Below, piece by piece: positions 19,982-28,893 of a stretch of 64,000 nt of DNA. The position numbers were made by a program, and so were the translations under genes. Every line of letters starts with the position of its first letter. Position 1 is the stretch's first letter. The stretch is from Mycolicibacterium parafortuitum. GTDB lineage: Bacteria > Actinomycetota > Actinomycetes > Mycobacteriales > Mycobacteriaceae. The stretch is from assembly GCF_010725485.1 (NCBI RefSeq), contig NZ_AP022598.1, positions 2,356,001 to 2,420,000 of the forward strand. Direction: 5' to 3'. The notes beneath the pieces were generated by a model. That model was not told the origin of the DNA and made no database searches. It saw nothing but the letters and a program-made list of their open reading frames with translations.

Positions 19982-21126
19982 CAATGGCTGCGCGAAAAGC
20001 ACTCCAGGCCAAACGAATCGGCGCAGTCGCGATTACCGCGATGACGGTACTGACCGGGTGTCAGTGGCGTGGCCTGAACTCGTTGCCGATGCCGGGCACC
20101 GAGGGCGGTGGTGCCGGATCCTATGTTGTGCAAGCTCAATTGCCCGACATCGGGACCATCGAGCCCAACTCTCGTGTCCGGGTGGGTGACGTCAACGTCG
20201 GAACCATCACCAGAATCGAGCGCCAGGGCTGGCATGCCCTGGTGACCATCAGGCTCAACGGTGACGTCGACCTGCCTGCGAATGCGACCGCCATCGTCGG
20301 GCAGACGAGCCTGCTCGGGTCGCTGCACGTCGAACTGGCTCCGCCGGCAGACGCCGCACCGCGCGGCAAGCTGGTCGACGGGTCGCTGATACCCCTGGAC
20401 TCCGGGTCGTCCTATCCCAGCACCGACCAGACCCTGGCGGCATTGTCGTTGTTGCTCAACGGCGGTGGTGTGGGGCAGATGCAGGACATCACGGCGGCGC
20501 TGGCCACCGCGTTCGCCGAGCGGGAGAGCGATCTGCGCAGCCTGATCGAGCAGACCGACCAGTTCGTCGGGCGGCTGAACACCCAGACTGGGGACATCAT
20601 CGCCGCTTCGGAGAGCTTCAACAATCTGGTCGGGCAGCTCGCCGACCAGAAGTCGGTGCTCGACAACGCATTACGTACGATTCCTGATGCCGTGAAAGTC
20701 TTGAGCGACCACCGCGAGAACCTGACCGACGCGGTGGACGGTTTCGGTAAGTTCAGCGCGTTGACCGCAGAGGCGGTGAACCAGACCAAGCAGAACCTGA
20801 TCTCCGAGATGAAGGCAGTCGGTCCGGTTCTCGGATCGCTGGCGGATGCGGGACCGGACATGACGCGCTCGTTGAGCCTGCTCGCTACATTCCCGTGGCC
20901 GATCGAGAGTATCGACAAGATCGTGCGCGGCGACTACCTCAACACCGACGTCATCTTCGATCTGACCCTGAGCCGGCTGGGAGACGGGCTGCTCAACGGT
21001 ACGCGCTTCGAAGGTGATCTCACCGAACTGGAAATGCAGTGGGGACGAACCATAGGCCAGCTGCCCAGCCCGTACACCGCCGGCAATCCGCTCGTGGCGC
21101 CCTACCGATTCGACCAGGGGCGCTGA
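19978..21126 (+). CDS. MCE-family lipoprotein E
   Basis: The 382-residue MceE subunit (LprK/LprN type) has a lipobox LTGC with Cys28, so it is lipid-anchored instead of held by a transmembrane helix, as is normal for the fifth Mce protein. The MCE domain lies at ~48-125 (GTIEPNSRVRVGDVNVGTI), then the helical region. Start GTG at 19978 overlaps the mceD stop; an ATG two codons later is an alternative. Confidence 0.92.
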   Translation: MTMAARKALQAKRIGAVAITAMTVLTGCQWRGLNSLPMPGTEGGGAGSYVVQAQLPDIGTIEPNSRVRVGDVNVGTITRIERQGWHALVTIRLNGDVDLPANATAIVGQTSLLGSLHVELAPPADAAPRGKLVDGSLIPLDSGSSYPSTDQTLAALSLLLNGGGVGQMQDITAALATAFAERESDLRSLIEQTDQFVGRLNTQTGDIIAASESFNNLVGQLADQKSVLDNALRTIPDAVKVLSDHRENLTDAVDGFGKFSALTAEAVNQTKQNLISEMKAVGPVLGSLADAGPDMTRSLSLLATFPWPIESIDKIVRGDYLNTDVIFDLTLSRLGDGLLNGTRFEGDLTELEMQWGRTIGQLPSPYTAGNPLVAPYRFDQGR

Positions 21127-21127
21127 C

Positions 21128-22561
21128 ATGCTGACCAGGCGAATCAAACTGCAGTTGGTGGTCTTTGGTGTGGTGGCGCTGGCCGCCGGCAGCATCATGG
21201 CGTTCGGCTATATCAAGGTGCCGGCGATGCTGGGGATCGGCCAGTACACGGTGGTCGTGGAGCTTCCACAGGCGGCCGGGCTGTACGCGACCGCCAACGT
21301 CAGCTACCGCGGCACCACGGTCGGCAAGGTCACCGACGTTCGGTTGACCGAGGACGGCCGGGTGGAAGCGGTGATGGCACTGCAGTCGGGAACCGACATC
21401 CCGTCAGACCTGACGGCCGAGGTGCACAGCACGTCAGCGATCGGAGAGCAGTACGTCGCGCTGGTGCCTCGCACCGCTGATGCGCCACCTCTGAAGAACG
21501 GGGACGTCATCCCGGTGGCCCGGGCGACGACACCACCCCCGATCAACGCGCTGCTCGACGCGGCGAACCGGGGCATCCAGGCGATCCCGGGGGACAACGT
21601 CAAGACCGTCATCGACGAAAGCTACGTCGCGGTCGGCGGTCTGGGTCCGCAGTTGTCGCGCATCGTCCGGGGCTCGACGCAGTTGGCCTCCGATGCACGC
21701 GCGAACCTCGACTCCGTCCTGACGCTGATCGACGATGCCAAACCGTTGATGGATTCGCAGGCGCAGACGGCCGATTCGATCAACGCCTGGGCTTCTCACC
21801 TTGCTGATCTGACCGGTCAGGTCCGCGCCGCCGATCCGGCCGTGGCGGGTCTGCTCGAGCGTGGTCCAGAGGCCACCGACGAGGTGCGGCAGCTCTTCGA
21901 CCGTCTCAAGCCGACTTTGCCGGTGCTGCTGGCGAATCTGGTGAGCGTCGGCGAGGTGGCCGTCGTCTACCAACCCGCCATCGAGCAGGTGCTGGTGCTC
22001 GAGCCCCAGTTGGTGGCCGGTCTGCAGGGTGCGTTGCTGGCCAACAAGGACTCCAAACGCGCGTCGCCCGGGTTGTACGTGAGCTTCAACCTGAACCTGA
22101 ACCTGCCGCCGCCGTGCACGACGGGCTTCCTGCCGGTGGATCAGCAACTCACCCCCAACGTCGAGACGTCGGCAGATCTCCCGCCGGGTGACCTCTACTG
22201 CCGCATCCCGCAGGACTCGTGGAATGTGGTGCGCGGCAACCGGAACTACCCGTGTCTGACACGGCCGGGCAAGCGGGCGCCGACGGTCAAGATGTGTGAG
22301 AGCGACGAAGAGTACGTGCCTCTCAACGAAGGGTTCAACTGGAAGGGCGATCCGAACGCGACCCTGTCGGGCCAGGACATCCCGCAGATGGCGCCGGTGG
22401 CTGCGCCCCCGCCGCCGGCACCGGTTGCCGTGGCCGAATACGACCCGGCAACAGGGGAGTACGTCGCACCGGACGGCCAGATCTATACCCAGGCGGACCT
22501 CGGTCCGCAGACGGAAGGCAGGACATGGCAGAGCATGCTGGTTCCACCGGCAGCGCGCTGA
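21128..22561 (+). CDS. MCE-family lipid-transport protein F
   Basis: The 477-residue last MCE subunit has an N-terminal anchor (~10-30), an MCE domain (~40-115, AAGLYATANVSYRGTTVGKV) and a helical region. The distal C-terminal domain is cysteine-containing and Tyr/Pro-rich (GDLYCRIPQDSW, NYPCLTRPGKRAP), characteristic of MceF. ATG is one base after the mceE stop. The next gene overlaps its 3-prime end by 37 bp. Confidence 0.92.
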   Translation: MLTRRIKLQLVVFGVVALAAGSIMAFGYIKVPAMLGIGQYTVVVELPQAAGLYATANVSYRGTTVGKVTDVRLTEDGRVEAVMALQSGTDIPSDLTAEVHSTSAIGEQYVALVPRTADAPPLKNGDVIPVARATTPPPINALLDAANRGIQAIPGDNVKTVIDESYVAVGGLGPQLSRIVRGSTQLASDARANLDSVLTLIDDAKPLMDSQAQTADSINAWASHLADLTGQVRAADPAVAGLLERGPEATDEVRQLFDRLKPTLPVLLANLVSVGEVAVVYQPAIEQVLVLEPQLVAGLQGALLANKDSKRASPGLYVSFNLNLNLPPPCTTGFLPVDQQLTPNVETSADLPPGDLYCRIPQDSWNVVRGNRNYPCLTRPGKRAPTVKMCESDEEYVPLNEGFNWKGDPNATLSGQDIPQMAPVAAPPPPAPVAVAEYDPATGEYVAPDGQIYTQADLGPQTEGRTWQSMLVPPAAR

Positions 22562-23067
22562 CCGACGAGGTTGTGCCGCACCGCATCGCGCCGACACGGA
22601 CGGCAATTGTCCTGTGCGCGGCGGCATTGGTGGTGCTCACCGCGCTCGGTGGATGGATGGGTTACCGGCTCGTCGAGGACCGGCAGGCGGCGGACGATCA
22701 GAGCCGGTTCGTCGAGGCGGCACGGCAAGGCGCCATCAACCTGACGACCATCGGCCACACGACCGTGGAAGAGGACATCAGACGCATCCTGGACTCGTCG
22801 ACCGGAGCATTCCACGACGACTTCGCCCAGCGGTCAGAGTCGTTCGCCGGCGTCGTGCGCCAGGCGCAGTCCACCTCCGAGGGATCGGTGACGTCCGTCG
22901 CCCTGGAGTCCTGCCACGGAGACACCGCGCAGGTGTTGGTCGTGATGTCGGTGAAGATGTTCAACGCCGGTGCACCCGAGCAGCAGGACACCCGGGTCTG
23001 GCGGATGCGTGTGGGGCTGCAGCGCAGTGGCGACACCGCGCGGATCTCCGACGTCGAGTTCGTGTGA
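22525..23067 (+). CDS. Mce-associated membrane protein (Mas), first copy
   Basis: The 180-residue protein has a ~25-residue cytosolic start, one membrane helix (~28-50) and an extracytoplasmic NTF2-like domain. This is the architecture of Mce-associated proteins encoded after mceF and thought to stabilise the transporter. It overlaps mceF by 37 bp and its stop overlaps the next ATG, so it is co-translated with the operon. Confidence 0.8.
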   Translation: MAEHAGSTGSALTDEVVPHRIAPTRTAIVLCAAALVVLTALGGWMGYRLVEDRQAADDQSRFVEAARQGAINLTTIGHTTVEEDIRRILDSSTGAFHDDFAQRSESFAGVVRQAQSTSEGSVTSVALESCHGDTAQVLVVMSVKMFNAGAPEQQDTRVWRMRVGLQRSGDTARISDVEFV

Positions 23068-23654
23068 TGACGGTTCACGAGGAGATCCAGGCAGACATCG
23101 TGAGTGACGTGGCAGCTGAGGAACGGCCGGAAACCCAACCGGGCCAGGATGCGGTGTCGGCCTCCCGGCGCGGCCGCAGCGCGATCATCGCGTACGTGAT
23201 CCTTCCGGTACTCGTGCTCGCTGCTGCGCTCGGCGTGAGTTTCCTCAAATGGCAGTCCGATTCGGTGTCGGTACCCACCGGAGGCGCCGCCGGAGAACCG
23301 GTGGTGGCCGCCACCGAGGGCGTGGTCGCGATGCTCTCCTACCGCGCCGACCACGTCGAGCAGGATCTGACAGCGGCGAGCCGGCGGATGACCGGCGACT
23401 TCCTCGGCGAGTACACGACATTGATCAACGACGTGGTCATCCCCGGTGCGCAAGAGCAGCGCATCTCGGCATCCACCACGGTCCCCGCGGCGGCAGTGAT
23501 CTCCGCGGACGGTGACCGAGCTCGCGTTCTGGTGTACATCAACCAGACGACGACGGTGGGTACCGAAGCGCCCACGGATACGCAGTCCAGTGCCCACGTC
23601 GATATGCAGAAGGTCGGAGACAGATGGCTCATCGCGGGCTTCGAACCCATCTGA
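23067..23654 (+). CDS. Mce-associated membrane protein (Mas), second copy
   Basis: The 195-residue protein has a cytosolic ~38-residue lead, a membrane helix (~40-62, AIIAYVILPVLVLAAALGVSF) and an NTF2-like domain ending in VGDRWLIAGFEPI, a typical Mas C-terminus. ATG at 23067 overlaps the previous stop (TGATG). The frame is open far upstream but that part is shadow. The next gene overlaps its end by 31 bp. Confidence 0.82.
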   Translation: MTVHEEIQADIVSDVAAEERPETQPGQDAVSASRRGRSAIIAYVILPVLVLAAALGVSFLKWQSDSVSVPTGGAAGEPVVAATEGVVAMLSYRADHVEQDLTAASRRMTGDFLGEYTTLINDVVIPGAQEQRISASTTVPAAAVISADGDRARVLVYINQTTTVGTEAPTDTQSSAHVDMQKVGDRWLIAGFEPI

Positions 23655-24019
23655 TCCGGCCGGCGGCCGCCCTCCTGGCGGTACCGTCGGCGATGTTCGC
23701 GACCGCGGCCCCGCCGCAGGCCCACGCCGACACCGTCGCCTACCTGGTGAACGTGACTGTGCGGCCGGGCTACGGCTTCGCCGGGCCCGATGACGCGCTC
23801 GCGTACGGAAACGGTATCTGCCACAAACTCGCCCAGGGCCGCACCTACGGCGAGGTGATGGCCGACGTGAAGTCCGACTTCCGGACGTCCGACGAGTTCC
23901 ACGCCTCGTATCTGATCGGGCAGGCGGCCGACAACCTCTGCCCGGGATCCATCAACGCGCTGCGTACCTCGGCCGGCGGTTACCGCCCGCCGGCCCCTGC
24001 CCCTGCGAACGGCGAATGA
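23624..24019 (+). CDS. Secreted DUF732 protein
   Basis: The 131-residue protein has a signal peptide ending near ...PPQAHA (~35) and a DUF732 domain with the two conserved cysteines in GNGICHKLAQG and ADNLCPGS. DUF732 proteins are small mycobacterial exported proteins of unknown function. It overlaps the second Mas gene, so it belongs to the mce transcript. Confidence 0.8.
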   Translation: MAHRGLRTHLIRPAAALLAVPSAMFATAAPPQAHADTVAYLVNVTVRPGYGFAGPDDALAYGNGICHKLAQGRTYGEVMADVKSDFRTSDEFHASYLIGQAADNLCPGSINALRTSAGGYRPPAPAPANGE

Positions 24020-24026
24020 GGAAACA

Positions 24027-24521
24027 GTGATTCGAGTGAACCGCCGGCGCGCGGCTGCCCTGGCCGCCTCGGCCTGCCTGCCCCTGGCCGCGGGCGCCGT
24101 CGCGCCCACCGCACACGCGGACAACCGACGATTCAACAGCAGCGTGGTCGAGAACGTCTATGCCATTCAGCGGCAAGCCGACTGCGAGAACGAGCTCAAC
24201 GTCAGCCCGCAGCTGCTGCAGGCCGCCGAGTGGCATGCCCGCGATCTGATGGGCAACCGAGGTCTGTTCGGTGACAACGGATCTGACGGGTCCACCCCGC
24301 AGCAACGTGCCGAAGCCGCGGGCTTCCGCGGCACTGTGGCCCAAACGGCGGCGATCCACCCGGCCCTGGCGATCAGCGGAATCGAGCTGATCAACCTCTG
24401 GTACTACAACCCCGCATACCACGCGATCATGGCCGACTGCACGCACACCAAGATCGGGGTCTGGTCGGAGAACAGCCTGGATCGAACGGTAGTCGTCGCC
24501 GTGTACGGCCGACCCGACTGA
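24027..24521 (+). CDS. Secreted CAP-domain (SCP/PR1-like) protein
   Basis: The 164-residue exported protein has a signal peptide ending at ...APTAHA. The CAP-like core has AAEWHARDLMGNRG, carrying the family histidine, and C-terminal TKIGVWSENSLDRTVVVAVYG. CAP proteins often bind sterols or lipids, which fits its position as the last gene of an mce operon, but binding here is inference. GTG at 24027 has AGGAAA upstream. An 11-bp stem (24503-24513 with 24524-24534) overlaps the stop and may end the transcript. Confidence 0.72.
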   Translation: MIRVNRRRAAALAASACLPLAAGAVAPTAHADNRRFNSSVVENVYAIQRQADCENELNVSPQLLQAAEWHARDLMGNRGLFGDNGSDGSTPQQRAEAAGFRGTVAQTAAIHPALAISGIELINLWYYNPAYHAIMADCTHTKIGVWSENSLDRTVVVAVYGRPD

Positions 24522-24534
24522 CAGTCGGCCGTAC
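24503..24534. terminator. Possible terminator hairpin at the end of the mce operon
   Basis: GTACGGCCGAC and its exact complement are separated by 10 nt spanning the CAP gene stop. No U-tract follows. The convergent SDR gene ends 11 bp beyond. Confidence 0.45.
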
Positions 24535-24544
24535 CCGGCCTACA

Positions 24545-25372
24545 TCACTGCGAGGTGGCGGTCGCCGCGCCCAGCGCGTTCATGTCGGGCACGAACGGCT
24601 GATGCGCCAGCAGGCCGCCGTCGACCCGGATCGATTCGCCGTTGATGCCACGTGAATCGTCGGAGGCGAGGAACGCATACACCTTGGCCAGGTCGTCCGG
24701 ACCGTTGAGGTCCGGTGCGAGGGTATGGCTGCGGTAGATGTCCTTGATCGTCTCCGGAAGTTGCTGAGCCGGCGGAGTGGTCGTGGTCCCCGGGCAGACA
24801 GCGTTGCATCGCACGCCTTCGCGGCCGTACTGGGTCGCCGTGTACTTGGTCAGCGCCAACAGCGCCGCCTTGGTGGCGCCGTAACCGGTGAGGCTGGTGT
24901 CACCGGCGAACGCGTGCGTCGAGGCGGTGTTCACGATCGAACCGCCAGCGGAGCGCAGATGCGGCAGCGAGTGTTTGGTGGTGAGCATGGCGCTGCGCAC
25001 GTTGACAGCCATCACGTCGTCCCACACCTCGATCGGCATGGTGGCGACGTCGCCGTCACCGGCAGGGAACACCCCGGCGATGTTGAACAGCACGTTGAGT
25101 CCGCCGAAAGTGGACACTGCCGTTGCCACCAGTTCCGCGATAGCGGCCTCGTCACGCAGGTCGGTGCGGACGGCGATCGCCACGTCGGGGCCGTATTTGT
25201 CGTTGAGCCGGCGGGCCAGCGCGGACGCACCGTCGATGTTGATGTCGGCGAGCACCACGCGGGCGCCCTCGGCGACCAGTTCCGTGGCCGCCGCACCGCC
25301 GATGTTCAGCCCACCGGGTTCCACCGTCGTGGCGCCGGTCACCAGGGCGATCTTGTCGGACAGTCGTGGCAT
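24545..25372 (-). CDS. Short-chain dehydrogenase/reductase
   Basis: The 275-residue classical SDR should interconvert an alcohol and a ketone with NAD(P). The NNAG equivalent reads FNIAG, the catalytic Ser lies in NTAST, and YxxxK is GYGATKAA. The glycine-rich loop is lengthened (GATTVEPGGLNIGGA) relative to the usual TGxxxGxG. ATG at 25372 is used because GGAAGAGGAAC precedes it; a further 25 codons upstream are probably leader. Transcription likely starts from the promoter at 25419-25447. With the P450 and Baeyer-Villiger enzyme it could oxidise a hydroxylated intermediate. Confidence 0.85.
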   Translation of the reverse strand: MPRLSDKIALVTGATTVEPGGLNIGGAAATELVAEGARVVLADINIDGASALARRLNDKYGPDVAIAVRTDLRDEAAIAELVATAVSTFGGLNVLFNIAGVFPAGDGDVATMPIEVWDDVMAVNVRSAMLTTKHSLPHLRSAGGSIVNTASTHAFAGDTSLTGYGATKAALLALTKYTATQYGREGVRCNAVCPGTTTTPPAQQLPETIKDIYRSHTLAPDLNGPDDLAKVYAFLASDDSRGINGESIRVDGGLLAHQPFVPDMNALGAATATSQ

Positions 25373-25418
25373 GTGTTCCTCTTCCGTCGGTCCTGGCGCG
25401 CTGAGCACGCCCGTGTGA

Positions 25419-25447
25419 AGGTTAACTTCATCAAAAGGCCTCGTCAA
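25419..25447 (-). promoter_or_regulatory. SDR promoter with a dyad at the divergent -35 boxes
   Basis: On the minus strand TTGACG (25442-25447), 17 bp, TAACCT (25419-25424). A TTGACA on the plus strand (25455-25460) faces it, so the two hexamers form a GTCAA-N7-TTGAC dyad (25443-25459). A regulator binding there could control the SDR and the hydrolase together. Confidence 0.5.
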
Positions 25448-25592
25448 TGAGGCGTTGACAAGTTACTATGCAGCGATAGTTATTGACGATTCTTTTGAGA
25501 AAACTCTCGGTTATCACTCTGGGTGGTCCCGGGGTTTCCCCTGGAAGCTTCTCTCGAAGGGTCCTCACAGAACACGATTGGTGGGTATAGAC

Positions 25593-26528
25593 GTGGCCTT
25601 GTCCTTGGCCGACGAGCAGTGGTCCGACGCGGATGCCGACGCCTTGGAGCATGCGGAGCGCGAGCTCGAGCGCGTCTTCGGAGACGGTCGACGTCCGCTG
25701 GCGGCGATGCGGCAGTCCCTCGACGACATGATGATCGCTCAGGGCCCGCCCGACGACATCGCGGTCGCGGAACTGACCGCCGGGGGAATTCCGGCGCTGC
25801 GGGTCAGCGCCGGCGCGGTCGACGACACCGCCACGGTCATCTGGTTCCACGGTGGCGGATACGTGATGGGGTCGGCCCACGGATATCGCGGAGTGGCCGC
25901 CGCGGTGTCGGCGGCGGCCGGGCACCCCGTCGTGGTGCCGGGCTACCGGCGCGCTCCCGAGAATCCGTTCCCGGCGGCGCTGCTCGATGCGCGCACAGTG
26001 ATGAGCTGGGCTGCAGAGACTTTCGGGGACCGCTGGGTGCTGGCAGGCGACTCTGCGGGCGGCGGCCTGACGATGGCCGCCATGATCAGTGCCCGCGACG
26101 AGGGTGCGCAACTACCCGCGGGGGCGGTCCTGGTGTCTCCGCTGGCCGATTTCACCGCATCGGGGGACAGCTTCGACGTGCACGCCGAGACGGACGTGGC
26201 GATATCGCGGCGGTCGGTCAGATCGCTGGCCGCGGCCTATCTCGGCGGCCATGATCCGCGGGATCCGCTGGCGTCCCCGGTGTTCGGGACGCTGGACCGA
26301 TTGCCACCGACGTTCATCCTGGCCAGCGATCGCGAAGTTCTTCTCGACGACGCGAAGGCGCTGCACCACAGGATGCAGCGGGACGGTTCCCCCTCCTCGC
26401 TGGCCGTGTACGCCGGCGTGTGTCACGCGTGGACGATGTTCGCCTCCACGATGCCGCGTGCCAGGCGCGCGGTCGCCGAGATCGGTGACTTCGTGGGCCG
26501 AGTGCTGGCCGACCGCAGCCCGGTGTGA
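25593..26528 (+). CDS. Alpha/beta-hydrolase, hormone-sensitive-lipase family
   Basis: The 311-residue esterase has the HSL oxyanion motif HGGGY, nucleophile GDSAGG, Asp in ILASDREVLLDD and catalytic His in GVCHAW. The family hydrolyses esters of short or medium acids and some lactones, so it is a candidate to open the product of the nearby Baeyer-Villiger enzyme. The frame is open back to 25455, but that codon is TTG inside a TTGACA promoter-like hexamer. GTG at 25593, with GGTGGG seven bases upstream, is chosen. GTG at 25581 is an alternative. Confidence 0.82.
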   Translation: MALSLADEQWSDADADALEHAERELERVFGDGRRPLAAMRQSLDDMMIAQGPPDDIAVAELTAGGIPALRVSAGAVDDTATVIWFHGGGYVMGSAHGYRGVAAAVSAAAGHPVVVPGYRRAPENPFPAALLDARTVMSWAAETFGDRWVLAGDSAGGGLTMAAMISARDEGAQLPAGAVLVSPLADFTASGDSFDVHAETDVAISRRSVRSLAAAYLGGHDPRDPLASPVFGTLDRLPPTFILASDREVLLDDAKALHHRMQRDGSPSSLAVYAGVCHAWTMFASTMPRARRAVAEIGDFVGRVLADRSPV

Positions 26529-26646
26529 CCGTCGAATGTGGATTGCGGGCGCCGCACACAGCGACCGCATGCTGACAGATGTTCAAAAGTTAATTTCCAT
26601 TATGTGGTCCTGACTGCCTGGTGAGGACGAGCGAGGAGGTCGGTTG

Positions 26647-27138
26647 ATGGCGGTGGCAGAAGTGGAGTCGCTCGGAGAAGCATTCCGGGACGCGATGGCG
26701 TCGGTGTGCACGCCGGTCGCGGTGATCACGGCGATGGACGGCGAACGTCCGCACGGCACCACGGTGAGTGCGTTTGCGTCCCTGTCCATGTCACCGCCGT
26801 CGCTGCTCGTCAGCCTCGATCGGGGTTCTGATCTGCTGGCGCTGATCCAAGCCGCAGGGGAGTTCGGGGTCAACGTCCTCGGCCACGATCAGTCCGATCT
26901 GGCATCCTGTTTCGCCCGCAAGGGGCGCGACAAATTCGCCGACGTCGACTGGGTCCTGGCCGAGGGTGTACCACGCCTGGCGGGCGCGCCGGGATGGTTC
27001 GCGTGCGAAGTGATGCAGGCGGTGGAGGCCGCCGACCACATCGTGGTCATCGGCCGGGTGCGCGCGGTGGACAGCACCGCGGCAGCACCGTTGACCTACC
27101 ACGCCAGGACTTTCGGCACCCACCACATCACGAGCTGA
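26647..27138 (+). CDS. NAD(P)H:flavin reductase (HsaB-like), small component of a two-component monooxygenase
   Basis: The 163-residue flavin-reductase-like FMN-binding protein has PHGTTVSAFASLSMSPPSLLVSLDRGS, the isoalloxazine-binding segment of the HpaC/HsaB family, and ends with YHARTFGTH. These reductases give FMNH2 or FADH2 to a separate oxygenase. The only fitting oxygenase seen is the HsaA-like protein at 1494-2693. GAGGAGG lies before a TTG-ATG pair; ATG at 26647 is used. Confidence 0.85.
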   Translation: MAVAEVESLGEAFRDAMASVCTPVAVITAMDGERPHGTTVSAFASLSMSPPSLLVSLDRGSDLLALIQAAGEFGVNVLGHDQSDLASCFARKGRDKFADVDWVLAEGVPRLAGAPGWFACEVMQAVEAADHIVVIGRVRAVDSTAAAPLTYHARTFGTHHITS

Positions 27139-27181
27139 GGGACGGGCCCACGGTATGGGCCACGGCGCACGAATCGGGTAC

Positions 27182-28363
27182 TCAGGCGGCGATCACGGCC
27201 GCCACGAGCTGGTGCAGCTCTGCGGCGATCCCCGGCCGGCTTCGCATGCTCGTGGTCTGGGTGATGTCGGTGACCAGACCGATCGAGGCCTGTGCGAGCA
27301 GCCGGGCGTGCGCCGGGGTCAACTCGGGACGTACCCCGAGGATCGCGGCGACCCACTCGTCGACGTACTCGCGCTCGCTCGTCCGGATGAGTTCCTGAGC
27401 CTTCTCGGGAAGGTAGATCAGGTCGGCGGCCAGGATCGCCAGGATCGGCTGGTGCGGACCCAGGGCCAGCTCGATGAACGTGCACACGATGACGTCGAGC
27501 GCTTCCTGCGGCGTCGTGGCCGAGGGGAGGCGGTGGTTGGTGACGTAGTGCAACCCCTCGGCACCCCGGTTCAACACCGCCTGCAGGAGTTCGGCTTTGC
27601 CGTTGAAGTACTGGTAGAACGTCGCGATGGCGGTGTCCGACTCGGCGGCGATCTCCTCGATGCCGACGGCGTGGTAACTCTGTGCGTGGAACAGCCGGGT
27701 GGCGGTGCTCAGGATACGTTCGCGTCTGCCGGGTGGGCGGCGCTGTTTCGGCACCGGGGCCGCCGAATGCGGCGCACCATCGAGTTCGCATTTGAGGACG
27801 TTCTGCGCCATCGACTGCAGGAGCCGCTTGGCTGCGGCGTTCTCCAGCCGTTTCCGCGCAGGGGCGATGCTCGAGTAGATGCCCAGCACGCTCCAGGCCC
27901 GCAACTCGGCGACACCGGAGGGCTTTCCCCCGTCGCCGAGACCGAGTGCCTGCACCGTCAGTCGCAGGACGGCGTTGAGCCGCAACCGGAATTCGTTCTG
28001 CTCGTCCTCGGAGAGCTGTCGGCGTTCACGCTTCCAGAGCAGCACCTCTTCGCGTTCGAGCACCAGATCGGCGAGCTCGGACAGAAACATCTCGGCACGC
28101 TCGTCGGGCTCCAGCCCGGACTCGACCGCGTGGACCGCAACCGTTTCCACCGCGGCGAGCTGTTCGGAGATCGCTTGTGCCAGAATGTCGTGCTTCTTGC
28201 GAAAGTGGCGGTAGAGCGCCGGCCCGGTCAACCCGACGGCCGAGGCGACATCGTCCATGCTGACGTTGTGGTAGCCGCGGTCTGTGAACAGACGCGCGGC
28301 TGCCTGGGACAGTTGGAGCTTGCGTACCGAGCTCCGCGCATGCTGGCGGACCGATTGCGGCAC
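27182..28363 (-). CDS. Tandem-domain TetR regulator (Mce3R architecture)
   Basis: The 393-residue protein carries two TetR units in one chain. The first DNA-binding helix-turn-helix is at ~14-60 (MDDVASAVGLTGPALYRHF) and the second at ~213-260 (IEEIAAESDTAIATFYQYF). This duplicated layout is that of Mce3R, the repressor of mce3 and lipid-metabolism genes in M. tuberculosis. GTG at 28363 with GGGAGGAA upstream is chosen over a frame open to 28906. Its own promoter sits inside a dyad at 28417-28438, suggesting autoregulation. Orthology to Mce3R itself is not proven. Confidence 0.85.
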   Translation of the reverse strand: MPQSVRQHARSSVRKLQLSQAAARLFTDRGYHNVSMDDVASAVGLTGPALYRHFRKKHDILAQAISEQLAAVETVAVHAVESGLEPDERAEMFLSELADLVLEREEVLLWKRERRQLSEDEQNEFRLRLNAVLRLTVQALGLGDGGKPSGVAELRAWSVLGIYSSIAPARKRLENAAAKRLLQSMAQNVLKCELDGAPHSAAPVPKQRRPPGRRERILSTATRLFHAQSYHAVGIEEIAAESDTAIATFYQYFNGKAELLQAVLNRGAEGLHYVTNHRLPSATTPQEALDVIVCTFIELALGPHQPILAILAADLIYLPEKAQELIRTSEREYVDEWVAAILGVRPELTPAHARLLAQASIGLVTDITQTTSMRSRPGIAAELHQLVAAVIAA

Positions 28364-28416
28364 GTCGGCGTTCCTCCCTCTGATGCTCTCCGGCGAGGCC
28401 TCAGGGCCCCAGAAGA

Positions 28417-28438
28417 GTGAACCATGATTATAGTTCAC
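28417..28438 (-). promoter_or_regulatory. Promoter inside a palindrome upstream of the tandem TetR gene
   Basis: GTGAAC (28417-28422) and its complement GTTCAC (28433-28438) flank a perfect minus-strand -10 box TATAAT (28427-28432). A regulator bound to this dyad would block the promoter. Confidence 0.55.
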
Positions 28439-28476
28439 CCTTCCGGGGCTGCCTGGATTAAGAGGACGCCTAGTGA

Positions 28477-28893
28477 TCAGGCGAGCGCGACGACCGCTTC
28501 GCCGCTGAGCGTGACGGTGCCGTCGGCGAGGGTGATCTTCACCTCGACGGTGGCGCGCTTCTCGCCGTCCACGTCGTTGATACCGGTCACCGTTCCAGTG
28601 CACGTCGGCTGCGCCAGGACCGGGGTGATCGAGGTGAACCGGGTGCTCAGCGCCCGCAACTGCGATTGCGGAACCCACGACGTGACGAGCCGCCCCAGGT
28701 ACGCCATCGACAGCATGCCGTGGGCGAACACGTCGTCGAAACCGGCCGCCCGGGCCGCGTCGATGTCGACGTGGATCGGATTGTGATCCCCGGAGGCGCC
28801 GGCGAACAGCGCCAGTGTCGTCCGTGAAATCGATGCCACCACCAGGGGTGGCAGTTGGGTTCCGACCTGGATGTCGGCGGCAGCGGTGCTCAC
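28477..28893 (-). CDS. MaoC-like (R)-hydratase subunit, HadB type
   Basis: The 138-residue hot-dog protein has the hydratase-2 motif with catalytic Asp and His: FAGASGDHNPIHVD. It hydrates or dehydrates enoyl/3-hydroxyacyl-CoA. Its GTG start overlaps the stop of the partner subunit (4 bp), as in HadAB/HadBC pairs, so the two probably form a heterodimer in which this chain supplies the active site. Confidence 0.88.
   Translation of the reverse strand: MSTAAADIQVGTQLPPLVVASISRTTLALFAGASGDHNPIHVDIDAARAAGFDDVFAHGMLSMAYLGRLVTSWVPQSQLRALSTRFTSITPVLAQPTCTGTVTGINDVDGEKRATVEVKITLADGTVTLSGEAVVALA

Noticed and set aside
25455..25592. Extended N-terminus of the alpha/beta-hydrolase
   Set aside because: The TTG start codon is part of a promoter-like TTGACA and the extra residues do not resemble the family.
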